In this document: one piece after another, positions 44,798-54,688 of the stretch
Layout: every line of letters starts with the position of its first letter
Numbering within the stretch: the stretch's first letter is position 1
Assembly: GCA_015067885.1 (NCBI GenBank)
Contig: SVLO01000009.1
Location: forward strand, 16,549-80,548
DNA: 64,000 nt
Source: Oscillospiraceae bacterium
GTDB lineage: Bacteria > Bacillota > Clostridia > Oscillospirales > Oscillospiraceae
Reading direction: 5' to 3'
The notes under the pieces: model-generated
What the model was told of the DNA's origin: nothing
Seen by the model: only the letters and a program-made list of their open reading frames with translations
Database searches by the model: none
Made by a program: the position numbers and the translations under genes

Positions 44798-45496
44798 TCA
44801 ATATTCCTGTGCCACGGGGACAGCAATGAGGATGTAGTCAAAGGATTGGATTTTGGACAGCAGCTCGGCGGAACTTTTAGCCGCCGGGGTGACGATTTCC
44901 AGACCGATGTGTTCGGGAGTACCGCTTTTGGCGGGCAGCACCTGAATGGAGGACACCTGATGGGAGATCTCGTTGACAAACTCGTTGACGTGGGAGATGT
45001 GGGACAGCTCCAAATAGTAGGTGTCGGAGTGCATCTGCTTGATGCCGTGTTCCAGCTTGGTGAAGATGGTGATGGTCACCGCCATCAGCAGCCACGCGGC
45101 GATGGCGCCGGCATAGAACCCCGCACCGATGGCCAGACCCAGGCAGGCGGTGGCCCACAGGCCGGCGGCGGTGGTCAGACCGGTGACCCGGGTGTGGTTG
45201 CGGGTGATGATGGTGCCGGCGCCCAAAAAGCCAACGCCGGTGATGACCTGGGCGCTGATGCGCATGGGGTCGCCGTCCAAATGAAGGATTTGGGTGGAGT
45301 ACAGCCCCACCATTACCGTCATGGCGGAACCGAGGCACACCAAAATGTGGGTGCGCAGGCCGGCGGCCCGGCCGTGGCGGCCCCGCTCGGAGCCGATGCA
45401 GCCGCCGATGAACACCGCAAGCAGGATGCGGAACAGGGCGGAGGCCAGGTTGAATTGGGTCAATGTGGTATAAATATTGCTCAACAGTTCGTTCAA
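44798..45496 (-). CDS. MgtC/SapB-family membrane protein
   Basis: A 232-residue protein. An N-terminal MgtC domain of four to five helices contains GGCIGSERGRHGRAAGLRTH near residue 27 and GFLGAGTII near 85. An ACT-like soluble domain follows (about 150-232). MgtC proteins affect Mg2+ homeostasis and membrane potential; the exact role here is unknown. The start is TTG 45496, with GGGGAGGG six bases upstream, giving the family length. The longer frame to 45706 adds 70 unrelated residues and crosses the galM promoter. Confidence 0.9.
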   Translation of the reverse strand: MNELLSNIYTTLTQFNLASALFRILLAVFIGGCIGSERGRHGRAAGLRTHILVCLGSAMTVMVGLYSTQILHLDGDPMRISAQVITGVGFLGAGTIITRNHTRVTGLTTAAGLWATACLGLAIGAGFYAGAIAAWLLMAVTITIFTKLEHGIKQMHSDTYYLELSHISHVNEFVNEISHQVSSIQVLPAKSGTPEHIGLEIVTPAAKSSAELLSKIQSFDYILIAVPVAQEY

Positions 45497-45574
45497 AGCA
45501 GTTCCCTCCCCGAAAATATTTCCAATAGGATACTGCAAAATGGTGTGGTTGTCAAGAAGAATTACGACAGCCGC

Positions 45575-45603
45575 TTGACCTGCGGTTCGGGATGGTATAT
45601 GAT
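45575..45603 (+). promoter_or_regulatory. Sigma-A promoter of galM
   Basis: TTGACC (45575-45580), a 17-bp spacer and TATGAT (45598-45603), 33 bp before the start codon. Confidence 0.75.
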
Positions 45604-45635
45604 AAGAAAAGCAAAACCGGGGAGGTAATGTAACA

Positions 45636-46613
45636 ATGAAAAAAGTGACATTTGGCACACTGAATGGCGTGGAAATTATCAAATATACCCTGTCCTGCGG
45701 CGGCATGGAGGCCGATGTGATGACCTACGGCGCCACCCTGACCGCCCTGCGGGTGCCTGACCGGGAAGGAAAGCCCGTCAGCGTGGTCTTTGGCCATGAA
45801 ACTCTGGAGGACTATTTGACCAAGTCCGGCTATCACGGGGCTACCGTGGGCCGCTTCGCCAACCGCATCGGCAAGAGCCGGTTCGTCATTGACGGTGTGA
45901 CCTATCACGTGTCCGCCAACGAGGGGGCCAACTGCCTCCACGGCGGTAAGACCGGCCTGGATAAGCGGATCTGGACCGTGGTGCGGGAGCAGGAGGACCT
46001 GTTGCAGCTGCACTACCTCAGCCCCGACGGGGAAGAGGGGTTCCCCGGCAACCTGGACCTTACCGTGACCTACCGCCTGACGGCAGAGATGGGTCTGGTC
46101 ATTGAGTACGACGCCGTCAGCGACAAGGACACCGTCATCAGCCTGACCAACCATTCCTACTACAACGTGGGGGGTGTGGATACCACCACCGCCGGTCTGC
46201 TGCTGCACATTGATGCCGACCGCATCACTCCTGCTGACGAGGAGCTGATCCCCCACGGCGAATTCCGGGACGTGGAGGGTACGCTGTTTGATTTCCGCGC
46301 CCCCAAGCCCTTCGTGGGTGACCTGTCCGCCGACCCGGTGCTGGGTAAGCGGGGCTGCTATGACGAGAACTTCGTTCTCAACGGCAGCGGTATGCGCCGC
46401 ATCGCCACCCTGGAGGGGGGCGATCGGGGCCTCAAGCTGGAGGTGTTTACCGACCAGCCGGGTATGCAGATCTACACCGGCAACCCCAACGCCATCGCCC
46501 TGGAAACGCAGAATTTCCCCAATGCGGTCAATTGTCCCCAGTATCCCAGCCCCCTGCTGCGGGCCGGGGAGCATTACCGTACCAGTACTGAGTATCGGTT
46601 GCATAACGTGTAA
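45636..46613 (+). CDS. galM: Aldose 1-epimerase (galactose mutarotase)
   Basis: A 325-residue beta-sandwich enzyme that interconverts alpha and beta anomers of hexoses. The family signatures are GRFANRIG near residue 73, the catalytic His in TNHSYYNVGG near 170 and the catalytic Glu in ALETQNFPNAVN near 290. It feeds galactose or glucose from the beta-galactosidases into catabolism. It stands alone, behind its own promoter and terminator. The ribosome binding site is GGGGAGG. Confidence 0.94.
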   Translation: MKKVTFGTLNGVEIIKYTLSCGGMEADVMTYGATLTALRVPDREGKPVSVVFGHETLEDYLTKSGYHGATVGRFANRIGKSRFVIDGVTYHVSANEGANCLHGGKTGLDKRIWTVVREQEDLLQLHYLSPDGEEGFPGNLDLTVTYRLTAEMGLVIEYDAVSDKDTVISLTNHSYYNVGGVDTTTAGLLLHIDADRITPADEELIPHGEFRDVEGTLFDFRAPKPFVGDLSADPVLGKRGCYDENFVLNGSGMRRIATLEGGDRGLKLEVFTDQPGMQIYTGNPNAIALETQNFPNAVNCPQYPSPLLRAGEHYRTSTEYRLHNV

Positions 46614-46621
46614 AAGATAAA

Positions 46622-46657
46622 ACGAGAACGACCGCCCAACGGGCGGTCGTTCTTTTG
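46622..46657 (+). terminator. Intrinsic terminator after galM
   Basis: Perfect 12-bp stem GAACGACCGCCC with its complement around AAC, followed by TTTT. Confidence 0.92.
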
Positions 46658-46663
46658 TGTTTG

Positions 46664-46800
46664 GAAAGAGTTTCACCCCCGGCGGGTGTTCGGAAGAATT
46701 TCGCCCTGCGGGGCGAGGTAGGGGATGTTCCGCCCCGCAGGGAGAAATTTAGCGGCCCGATGAGGGCATCGGGCCCTACGCAAGGGAGTGGTTTTTGCAT
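46664..46800. repeat. GC-rich intergenic repeat block
   Basis: It contains internal palindromes (CGCCCTGCGGGGCG, CCGCCCCGCAGGG, CGATGAGGGCATCG). The string CCCGCAGGG next to GAAATTT also occurs near 7062. It belongs to the dispersed intergenic repeats and I see no gene in it. Confidence 0.5.
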
Positions 46801-46839
46801 TTTTGTCAGGGGCCTCAAACAGCAAGCCCAAGCCCGCGA

Positions 46840-46874
46840 AAAAAAGCAACCCCAAAACCGAAGTTTTGGGGTTG
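46840..46874 (-). terminator. Intrinsic terminator of groESL
   Basis: Perfect 11-bp stem AACCCCAAAAC with its complement around TTCG (minus strand), followed by GCTTTTTTT. A UUCG tetraloop makes it very stable. Confidence 0.93.
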
Positions 46875-46889
46875 CCGGGGAAGGTTTGC

Positions 46890-48533
<1,644 letters not shown>

Positions 48534-48552
48534 TTAACCTCCAAATTTGTTA

Positions 48553-48722
48553 TGACCTTCCCCTTGGGGGGAAGGTGCCCCGTTAAGGGGCGGATGAGGG
48601 GGCGGTATTCCGTTGGTGCGGCGAACACGGCCCCCTCATCAGGCTCGCTTCGCACGCCAGCTTCCACCCGCAGGGGGTACGCCACATCCGTAGGGCGGCA
48701 GGGCCGCCAACGGCTGTGCAGT
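48553..48722. repeat. Repeat element inside the groES-groEL spacer
   Basis: A GC-rich block with palindromic parts (TTCCCCTTGGGGGGAA, CCCCGTTAAGGGG) and a motif CCCCCTCATCAGGCTCGCTTCGC typical of clostridial dispersed repeats (only part shown is the core around 48629-48651). It lies within the transcribed groESL spacer, which is usually much shorter. Confidence 0.6.
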
Positions 48723-48742
48723 CCCCAAGGAGAAGCTCAGTT

Positions 48743-49045
<303 letters not shown>

Positions 49046-49075
49046 TCATAGTCAAATGAATTTTGTTTTTGGATT

Positions 49076-49102
49076 TTAGCACTCGGCTCGTTTAAGTGCT
49101 AA
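49076..49102. promoter_or_regulatory. CIRCE operator (HrcA binding site)
   Basis: TTAGCACTC, a 9-bp spacer and AAGTGCTAA. This is the CIRCE inverted repeat with one mismatch in the second arm, located just downstream of the groES -10 box. HrcA would repress groESL here until heat or misfolding stress. Confidence 0.95.
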
Positions 49103-49105
49103 TAC

Positions 49106-49134
49106 ATCATAACCGCTCTAACAGGAAAAATCAA
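49106..49134 (-). promoter_or_regulatory. Sigma-A promoter of groESL
   Basis: On the minus strand: TTGATT (49134-49129), a 17-bp spacer and TATGAT (49111-49106), directly followed by CIRCE. Confidence 0.85.
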
Positions 49135-49173
49135 GTCCTATTTTGAAAAAAGCGGAAATTATTTACTTCTTGT

Positions 49174-50097
49174 TTACAAAGCGGCGGCGGGAGTCTGTTT
49201 TTCGACGGAATAATCGGCGGTGGCGGGGTAAAAGAAGTTCACTTTTTTGTCGGACAGGCCGATGGTGAATTGGGTGTCCTCCACCACCTCGCCGTCCACC
49301 ACGGCGGTCAGGGGTTGGTGGGAGGAAAAGCTGACAGACTGTCCGTGATAGTCCCGGACCAGTTCGGGCAACTCCTTATACCGGCCGGCGGCGTAGCGGC
49401 CGATGACCTTCGCCAGGGTGAGCAGACCGATTTTGGGGATGAGCAGCATATCCAGCACCCCGTCGTCGGGCATGGCCTCGGGTACGGGGTTGAAGCCGCC
49501 GCCGTAGTGCCGGCCGTTGCATACGCACAACAGGGCGGTGTCCCCGTCCCAGCGGTGGTCGCCCATCCGGCCCCGCATGGGGCGGTTGATACCCCGGAAC
49601 AGCACGTGCTCTATGAGGGACAGCACGTAGGCCGCCGGGCCGAACAGCTTTTTGTAGCGGTGGACCCCGGCGCCGATGCGGGCATCCACGCCGCAGCACA
49701 CCACGTCGATGCCCAGCTTGCCGTTACAGTCTATGAGGTCGAAGGGGGTCTGGGGACCCTGAGCCAGGGCCTCCAGATCGTAAAACTGCGCCCGATAGTC
49801 CGGACCGAAGATTTTAAGGAAGTCGTTGCCGGTCCCCTTGGGTACGCAGGTGACGGCGGCGTTTGGATACCCCGCCGCGCCGTTGACCACCTCGTTCAGA
49901 GTGCCGTCGCCGCCGCAGGCGTAGATACGGACCTCCTCGCCGCTTTGGGCGGCCTGGCGGGCAAAAATCTCGGCGTCGCCGGCCTTTTGGGTGTAGAGTA
50001 CCTCGTGTTCAAAGGAGAGGGTGGCAAGCTGCTGCTCCAGCAGCCCGGTGGAGACTTTTTTGCCGGCAGCGGGATTGATGATGAACAGGTGTTTCAT
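49174..50097 (-). CDS. Diacylglycerol/lipid kinase family protein
   Basis: A 307-residue member of the DAGK/YegS/BmrU family. The nucleotide site is CGGDGTLNEVVNG near residue 60 and PKGTGNDFLK near 86. The C-terminal beta domain contains AVVDGEVVED. It probably phosphorylates diacylglycerol or a related lipid at the membrane, feeding phospholipid or teichoic acid turnover. The ATG at 50097 follows AAGGAG. It lies on the minus strand after the rRNA methyltransferase gene. Confidence 0.93.
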   Translation of the reverse strand: MKHLFIINPAAGKKVSTGLLEQQLATLSFEHEVLYTQKAGDAEIFARQAAQSGEEVRIYACGGDGTLNEVVNGAAGYPNAAVTCVPKGTGNDFLKIFGPDYRAQFYDLEALAQGPQTPFDLIDCNGKLGIDVVCCGVDARIGAGVHRYKKLFGPAAYVLSLIEHVLFRGINRPMRGRMGDHRWDGDTALLCVCNGRHYGGGFNPVPEAMPDDGVLDMLLIPKIGLLTLAKVIGRYAAGRYKELPELVRDYHGQSVSFSSHQPLTAVVDGEVVEDTQFTIGLSDKKVNFFYPATADYSVEKQTPAAAL

Positions 50098-50132
50098 AAT
50101 CTGAAAACTCCTTGCCAATTCGGAATGAGGAG

Positions 50133-50173
50133 TTAGGAATTAGGAATTTGAGGGGGCAATTCCTAATTCCTAA
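50133..50173. repeat. 16-bp perfect inverted repeat of GGAATTA units
   Basis: Arms 50133-50148 and 50158-50173 are exact inverse complements built from AGGAATT units around a 9-base loop. It sits between the methyltransferase and lipid kinase genes. The AATTAGGAAT wording also occurs near 6682 and, more weakly, near 9330. Confidence 0.8.
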
Positions 50174-50197
50174 GTTCTAATTCCTAATTTTACGAGG

Positions 50198-51313
50198 TCA
50201 TAGGTACATGAACAAATCGCACTTCAGCATACCGTTATACAGTTTGCGTTTCTTATCGGCCTGCCTGCCGAAGGTGCGCTCGAACTCCGTGTGGGAGGAC
50301 AGCAGGTACAGGTTCCAGCCCTCGGGGAATTTGTCGTAGGCCTTGCCGAAAGCGCGGTACAGGTCCTCCGCCTCCCGACGCTCCATAATGCGCTCGCCGT
50401 AGGGGGGATTGGTGACGATGCGGCCCCGGAGGCCGCCGAAGTGGAACCTGGTGGCGTCGGACACCTCGAAGGAGATGAGGTCGTCCACCTCCGCCAGACG
50501 GGCGTTGTGCCGGGCCAGCTCGATGGCGGCAGGGTCCAGGTCGCCGCCCCAGATCTCGTAATGGCCGTCAAACTCCTTGTCCATCGCCTCGTCACCGGCG
50601 GCCAGCCAAAGCTGTTTGTCCAGCCAGCTCCACCGCTGGGCGGCGAAGGAGCGGTTCAGGCCGGGGGCGCGGTTCTTGGCAATGAGGGCGGCCTCGATGG
50701 GGATGGTGCCGCTGCCGCAGAAGGGGTCGCAGATGGGGTCACGGCCCCGGTAGCGGGACAGCATGACCATGGCGGCGGCCAAGGTTTCGCGCAGGGGGGC
50801 GACAACACCTTGCGCCCGGTAGCCCCGCTTGTGCAGACCCGCGCCGCTGGTGTCCAGCATGAGGGTGGCGGTGTCCTTCATAATAGAGAACTGGATTTGG
50901 TAAATGGGGCCGGTCTCGGGCAGAGTTTCCATGCCGTACTTCTGACCCAGCCGGGCGGCCACCGCCTTTTTCACAATGGACTGACAGGCGGGGATGGCGT
51001 GGAGGGCGGAGTTCAGGCTGTACCCCTTCACGGGGAACTGGCCGTTTTGGGGGATGAACCGCTCCCAGGGCAGGTTACGCACCCCCTGAAACAGCGCCTC
51101 AAAGGTGGGGGCGGGGAAGCTGCCCAGCACCAGCAGCACCCGCTCGCCGGTGCGCAGGTTCAGGTTGATGCGGGGAATGTCCGCCGCGGTGCCGCAGCAG
51201 AGTACCCGGCCGTTCTCCGCCTTTACTTCAGCAAGGCCCAGGCGGCGCAGCTCGTCGGCCACAAGGGACTCCAAGCCGAACAGGGTGGGGACGGCAAATT
51301 GAAGATCAGACAT
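50198..51313 (-). CDS. THUMP-domain RNA methyltransferase (RlmL N-terminal type, COG0116)
   Basis: A 371-residue SAM-dependent methyltransferase. The N-terminal THUMP RNA-binding region (about 45-150) is followed by a Rossmann methyltransferase with DPFCGSGTIPIEAALIA near 195 and the target-base motif TNPPYGERI near 305, typical of N2-guanine methylation. It probably modifies 23S rRNA, like RlmL or YpsC. The ATG at 51313 follows AGGAGG. It has its own promoter and is divergent from the HTH-NfeD gene. Confidence 0.93.
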   Translation of the reverse strand: MSDLQFAVPTLFGLESLVADELRRLGLAEVKAENGRVLCCGTAADIPRINLNLRTGERVLLVLGSFPAPTFEALFQGVRNLPWERFIPQNGQFPVKGYSLNSALHAIPACQSIVKKAVAARLGQKYGMETLPETGPIYQIQFSIMKDTATLMLDTSGAGLHKRGYRAQGVVAPLRETLAAAMVMLSRYRGRDPICDPFCGSGTIPIEAALIAKNRAPGLNRSFAAQRWSWLDKQLWLAAGDEAMDKEFDGHYEIWGGDLDPAAIELARHNARLAEVDDLISFEVSDATRFHFGGLRGRIVTNPPYGERIMERREAEDLYRAFGKAYDKFPEGWNLYLLSSHTEFERTFGRQADKKRKLYNGMLKCDLFMYL

Positions 51314-51352
51314 ATTGAAACCTCCTGCTGGAGAAAATGCTCATACACAAAC

Positions 51353-51381
51353 AGTATATCTGTTTTTTCGACAAGTTGCAA
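51353..51381 (-). promoter_or_regulatory. Sigma-A promoter of the THUMP methyltransferase gene
   Basis: On the minus strand: TTGCAA (51381-51376), a 17-bp spacer and TATACT (51358-51353). Confidence 0.75.
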
Positions 51382-51451
51382 CGGTTATCGCGGGATAAGC
51401 GCCGAAACTTCAGGTTGCGGCAAAAAATTCCCATTGGCAAATTGAAGTTGG

Positions 51452-51480
51452 TAGACAAGGGGCGGAAAATGCGGTATGCT
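51452..51480 (+). promoter_or_regulatory. Probable promoter of the HTH-NfeD/SPFH operon
   Basis: TAGACA (51452-51457), a 17-bp spacer and TATGCT (51475-51480), 29 bp before the start codon. Confidence 0.5.
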
Positions 51481-51509
51481 ACTGTCAAAGGATGAAAGGA
51501 GGGGATAAG

Positions 51510-52349
51510 ATGTCCTTTGGAACGCGGCTGCAGGAACTGCGCCACCGACACGGTATCACTCAGGAGGCCTTTGCCCAGCAGCTGAACGTATCCCGACAGG
51601 CAGTGAGCAAGTGGGAGTCCTCCCGGGGTTACCCGGAGATGGAGAAACTCATCTATATCTGTCAGCATTACGGTGTGACTATGGATGAGCTGTTTGCCGA
51701 TGAAATACCATCCGCACAAAAGGAAAGCACCTGGGCGGAGAGGGAGGAAATAAGTGACGGCCCCACCCTGAAACGGTCTTTGGGCAACTTCTTCACCAAC
51801 CTTTCCCCCAAGGACCAGTGGCTGTTCGGCACGGCGGCATCCTCGGTGGTGCTGGTGCTGATATCCCTGTTTTTCCTGTTGTGTACCACTATGGCGAAAG
51901 GAGCGTCGGACGGTATGACAATGAAAATCGCGTGGCTGGCCCTGCTGATTTTGTTCAGCGTGGGCGAGGCTGTTACGGTGGGACTGACCAGCGTGTGGTT
52001 TGCAGTGGGCGCTTTGGGTGCGCTGCTGTGTGCGCTGTTTGGCGGGACGCTGTGGCTGCAGCTGGGTGTGTTTCTGGCTCTTTCCGGACTATCGTTGGCG
52101 CTGGCACGGCCTCTGGCGAAAAAGTTCCTCACGCCCGGATACTCCGCCACCAACGCCGACCGGGTCATCGGGCAGGAGGCGGTGGTTACGGAAACCATCG
52201 ACAATCTGCACGGTCAGGGTCAGGCAAATATCGCCGGGCAGACCTGGACAGCCCGCAGTCAGGACGACGCCGTCATTCCGGAGGGTACGCTGGTACGGGT
52301 ACTGCGCATCGAGGGCGTGAAGGTGTTCGTTTCCCCAATCAACGAGTAA
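51510..52349 (+). CDS. XRE helix-turn-helix fused to an NfeD-like membrane protein
   Basis: A 279-residue fusion. Residues 3-62 are an XRE helix-turn-helix (GITQEAFAQQLNVSRQAVSKWE). A linker and a helix at 104-127 follow, then an NfeD-like part with three or four helices (about 138-205) and a C-terminal OB-fold (about 218-276, with GQEAVVTETI). NfeD proteins partner SPFH/stomatin proteins, and one follows 40 bp downstream. An internal AAAGGAG at 51897 precedes in-frame ATGs (51915, 51921) that could give NfeD alone. The ATG at 51510 follows AAAGGAGGGG. Confidence 0.85.
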   Translation: MSFGTRLQELRHRHGITQEAFAQQLNVSRQAVSKWESSRGYPEMEKLIYICQHYGVTMDELFADEIPSAQKESTWAEREEISDGPTLKRSLGNFFTNLSPKDQWLFGTAASSVVLVLISLFFLLCTTMAKGASDGMTMKIAWLALLILFSVGEAVTVGLTSVWFAVGALGALLCALFGGTLWLQLGVFLALSGLSLALARPLAKKFLTPGYSATNADRVIGQEAVVTETIDNLHGQGQANIAGQTWTARSQDDAVIPEGTLVRVLRIEGVKVFVSPINE

Positions 52350-52389
52350 GTAAACACAATTTGGATACACTACATACAGGAGGTAAATT

Positions 52390-53322
52390 ATGGAGTATAT
52401 GATCCCTATCGTTTTGGTCGTTCTGGTTTTGATCGTGCTGGCCGCCAACATTCGCGTGGTACAGCAGTCCCGTGCCTACGTGGTGGAGCGCCTTGGCGCG
52501 TTTCAGGCGGTGTGGGGCGTGGGCCTGCACTTCAAGATCCCTCTCATTGAGCGCATCGTAAAGAACGTGTCCCTGAAGGAGCAGGTGGTGGACTTTGCGC
52601 CCCAGCCTGTTATTACTAAGGATAACGTCACCATGCAGATCGACACCGTGGTCTATTTCCAGATCACCGACCCCAAGCTGTACGCCTACGGCGTGGAGTA
52701 TCCCATGTCCGCTATCGAGAACCTGACCGCCACCACTCTGCGCAATATCATCGGCGATCTGGAGCTGGATCAGGCCCTGACCAGCCGCGACCACATCAAC
52801 ACCAAGATGCGGGCCATTCTGGACGAGGCCACCGACCCCTGGGGCATCAAGGTCAACCGCGTGGAGCTGAAAAGTATCATTCCGCCCCGGGAAATTCAGG
52901 ACGCCATGGAGAAGCAGATGAAGGCCGAGCGCGAGCGCCGTGAGGCCATCCTGCAGGCCGAGGGCCAGAAGCAGTCCCAGATCCTGGTGGCCGAGGGCGA
53001 AAAGCAATCCGCCATTCTCCGCGCCGATGCGGAGAAGCAGGCCAAGATCATGCAGGCCGAGGCCGAGAAGGCCGCCCGCATCATGGCCGCCGAAGCGGAA
53101 GCCGAGGCCATCATGAAGGTCCAGCAGGCCACTGCCGATGCCATCAAGCTGATCAACGAGGCCAACCCCGGCGAAGGGGTCATCAAGATCCGCGCCCTGG
53201 AGGCTTTTGCCGCTGCCGCTGACGGCAAGGCGACCAAGCTCATCATCCCCAGCGAGATACAGGGCCTTGCGGGCCTTGCCGCCGCGGGCAAAGAGATTTT
53301 TGATACCAAGTCCGCCGAATAA
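52390..53322 (+). CDS. SPFH/band 7 (stomatin/QmcA-like) protein
   Basis: A 310-residue membrane scaffold protein. One N-terminal helix (about 2-20) is followed by the SPFH domain (VVERLGAFQAVWGVGLH near residue 33, then about 30-200). A long Ala/Glu-rich coiled coil follows (about 175-255, with repeated AEGEKQ and AEAEKA units). It likely forms ring-like oligomers in membrane microdomains with the NfeD partner encoded upstream. The ribosome binding site is AGGAGG. Confidence 0.94.
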   Translation: MEYMIPIVLVVLVLIVLAANIRVVQQSRAYVVERLGAFQAVWGVGLHFKIPLIERIVKNVSLKEQVVDFAPQPVITKDNVTMQIDTVVYFQITDPKLYAYGVEYPMSAIENLTATTLRNIIGDLELDQALTSRDHINTKMRAILDEATDPWGIKVNRVELKSIIPPREIQDAMEKQMKAERERREAILQAEGQKQSQILVAEGEKQSAILRADAEKQAKIMQAEAEKAARIMAAEAEAEAIMKVQQATADAIKLINEANPGEGVIKIRALEAFAAAADGKATKLIIPSEIQGLAGLAAAGKEIFDTKSAE

Positions 53323-53328
53323 CACACG

Positions 53329-53366
53329 AAAAAACGCCCGCCGTCCCATGGACGGCGGGCGTTTTG
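53329..53366. terminator. Bidirectional terminator
   Basis: Stem AACGCCCGCCGTCC / GGACGGCGGGCGTT with A and T tracts, shared by the SPFH gene and the convergent decarboxylase gene. Confidence 0.92.
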
Positions 53367-53370
53367 CTGT

Positions 53371-54687
53371 TTATTTGACCACACAGAGGGTTTCCATGCC
53401 GTAGTGGGAAAGCCACGCAAGGGCGGCCTCGTCAATTACCTCGCCGGACACCACGATGGGGATGGCGGGGGGACAGCTGACGGTGGGGGCGGCGCAGACG
53501 CGGCCCACGGCGTCGGCAATGGGGACACGCTCCTGAGGGGCGAAGAGGGCCTGTCGGGGGGACAGGACCCGCACCGGGCGCAGCGGGGGCAGGTCGGTGG
53601 GGGCAGGGCCGCCCCAGGGGTTTTGGCCCAGGGCGGAAACCAACCGCTCCAAATCAGCCGGGGCGCTGGCGGGGGAGAGCATCAGAACAAGATGTTCGCC
53701 GTCGGCGTACTCGCAAAAGATGCCCTGCTGGGCCAGCATTTCGGCCAACTGTGTGCCGGGACAGCGGAGGGTCAGCTTCAGCGGTTCGTCACCAACCAAC
53801 TGCCAGCCGTCCGCGACGAGGTCAGCTTTGGCCCGCTCCACAGCGGGCAGGAGGCTGGCCAAATCGGCAGAAATTTGGTTTTCCAAATAGTCGTTGCACC
53901 AATCAAGGCTTGCAAGGGTCAGGTAGGAGGGGCTGGTGGAGCCGTACAGGGCCATGACCTCTTTCACTTGGGAAGAAAACAAATCCGCACAGGACTGGCT
54001 TATATGGAGATAGGCTCCGCCCGTCACCACCGGCAGGGTCTTGTGGGCGGAGTCGCAGCACAGATCGGCGCCGTGGCTGATGGGGTGCAAATCCTGCGGC
54101 AAAAACCGCAGATACGCCCCGTGGGCGTTGTCCACCAGCAGCAGGGTATTGTGCCGGTGGCAGACTTCGGCCAACTTGTCGATGGGCAGGAGGTTGCCCA
54201 AATAGTCGGGACTGGTCACGTAGACCGCCGCGGGGGTGCGCCCTGCGGTAGAGAGGGCCTGTTCCAACTGCGCCGGGGAGATGGGGCAGGAACACAGGTC
54301 GGTCCGCCCCTCCGGCCACAGCCATTCGATCTCCGCGTCCACCAGCGCGGCGGCGTACAGAAAGGTCTTGTGGGCGTTGCGGGCGGCAAAAAACAGGGGT
54401 TTTTCACCCGTGACACGGCTGGCGGCCAAGTGGACCATGGCCCGGATGCACTGGCTGGACCCCTCGGTACTGTACACGGTACAGGCCGTGCCGAACAGTT
54501 GGGCGGCGTTTTGCTCACTTTGGGCGATGATGCCGCCGGGGTGGTACAGGTCGTCGGCGCCCGGAATCTCGGTGATGTCAAAGCGCTCCACGCCCAGAGG
54601 CCCCCGGCCCTTATGCCCGGGCATGTGCAGCCGGGTGGGGTCACCGTCGGCGTAGCGGCTTACAAAGTCGAAAATAGGGGTGTTCAT
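53371..54687 (-). CDS. Orn/Lys/Arg decarboxylase-family PLP protein
   Basis: A 438-residue fold-I PLP enzyme of the short Gram-positive arginine/lysine decarboxylase group (YaaO/SpeA-like). MPGHKGRG near residue 22 is the family mark; the PLP lysine lies in CDSAHKTLPV near 222, and DNAHGAYL precedes it. The substrate (Arg, Lys or Orn) cannot be told. It starts one base after the scfB stop codon, so it appears co-transcribed with the SCIFF genes. The ATG at 54687 is used; a longer frame would overlap scfB. Confidence 0.88.
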   Translation of the reverse strand: MNTPIFDFVSRYADGDPTRLHMPGHKGRGPLGVERFDITEIPGADDLYHPGGIIAQSEQNAAQLFGTACTVYSTEGSSQCIRAMVHLAASRVTGEKPLFFAARNAHKTFLYAAALVDAEIEWLWPEGRTDLCSCPISPAQLEQALSTAGRTPAAVYVTSPDYLGNLLPIDKLAEVCHRHNTLLLVDNAHGAYLRFLPQDLHPISHGADLCCDSAHKTLPVVTGGAYLHISQSCADLFSSQVKEVMALYGSTSPSYLTLASLDWCNDYLENQISADLASLLPAVERAKADLVADGWQLVGDEPLKLTLRCPGTQLAEMLAQQGIFCEYADGEHLVLMLSPASAPADLERLVSALGQNPWGGPAPTDLPPLRPVRVLSPRQALFAPQERVPIADAVGRVCAAPTVSCPPAIPIVVSGEVIDEAALAWLSHYGMETLCVVK

Positions 54688-54688
54688 C

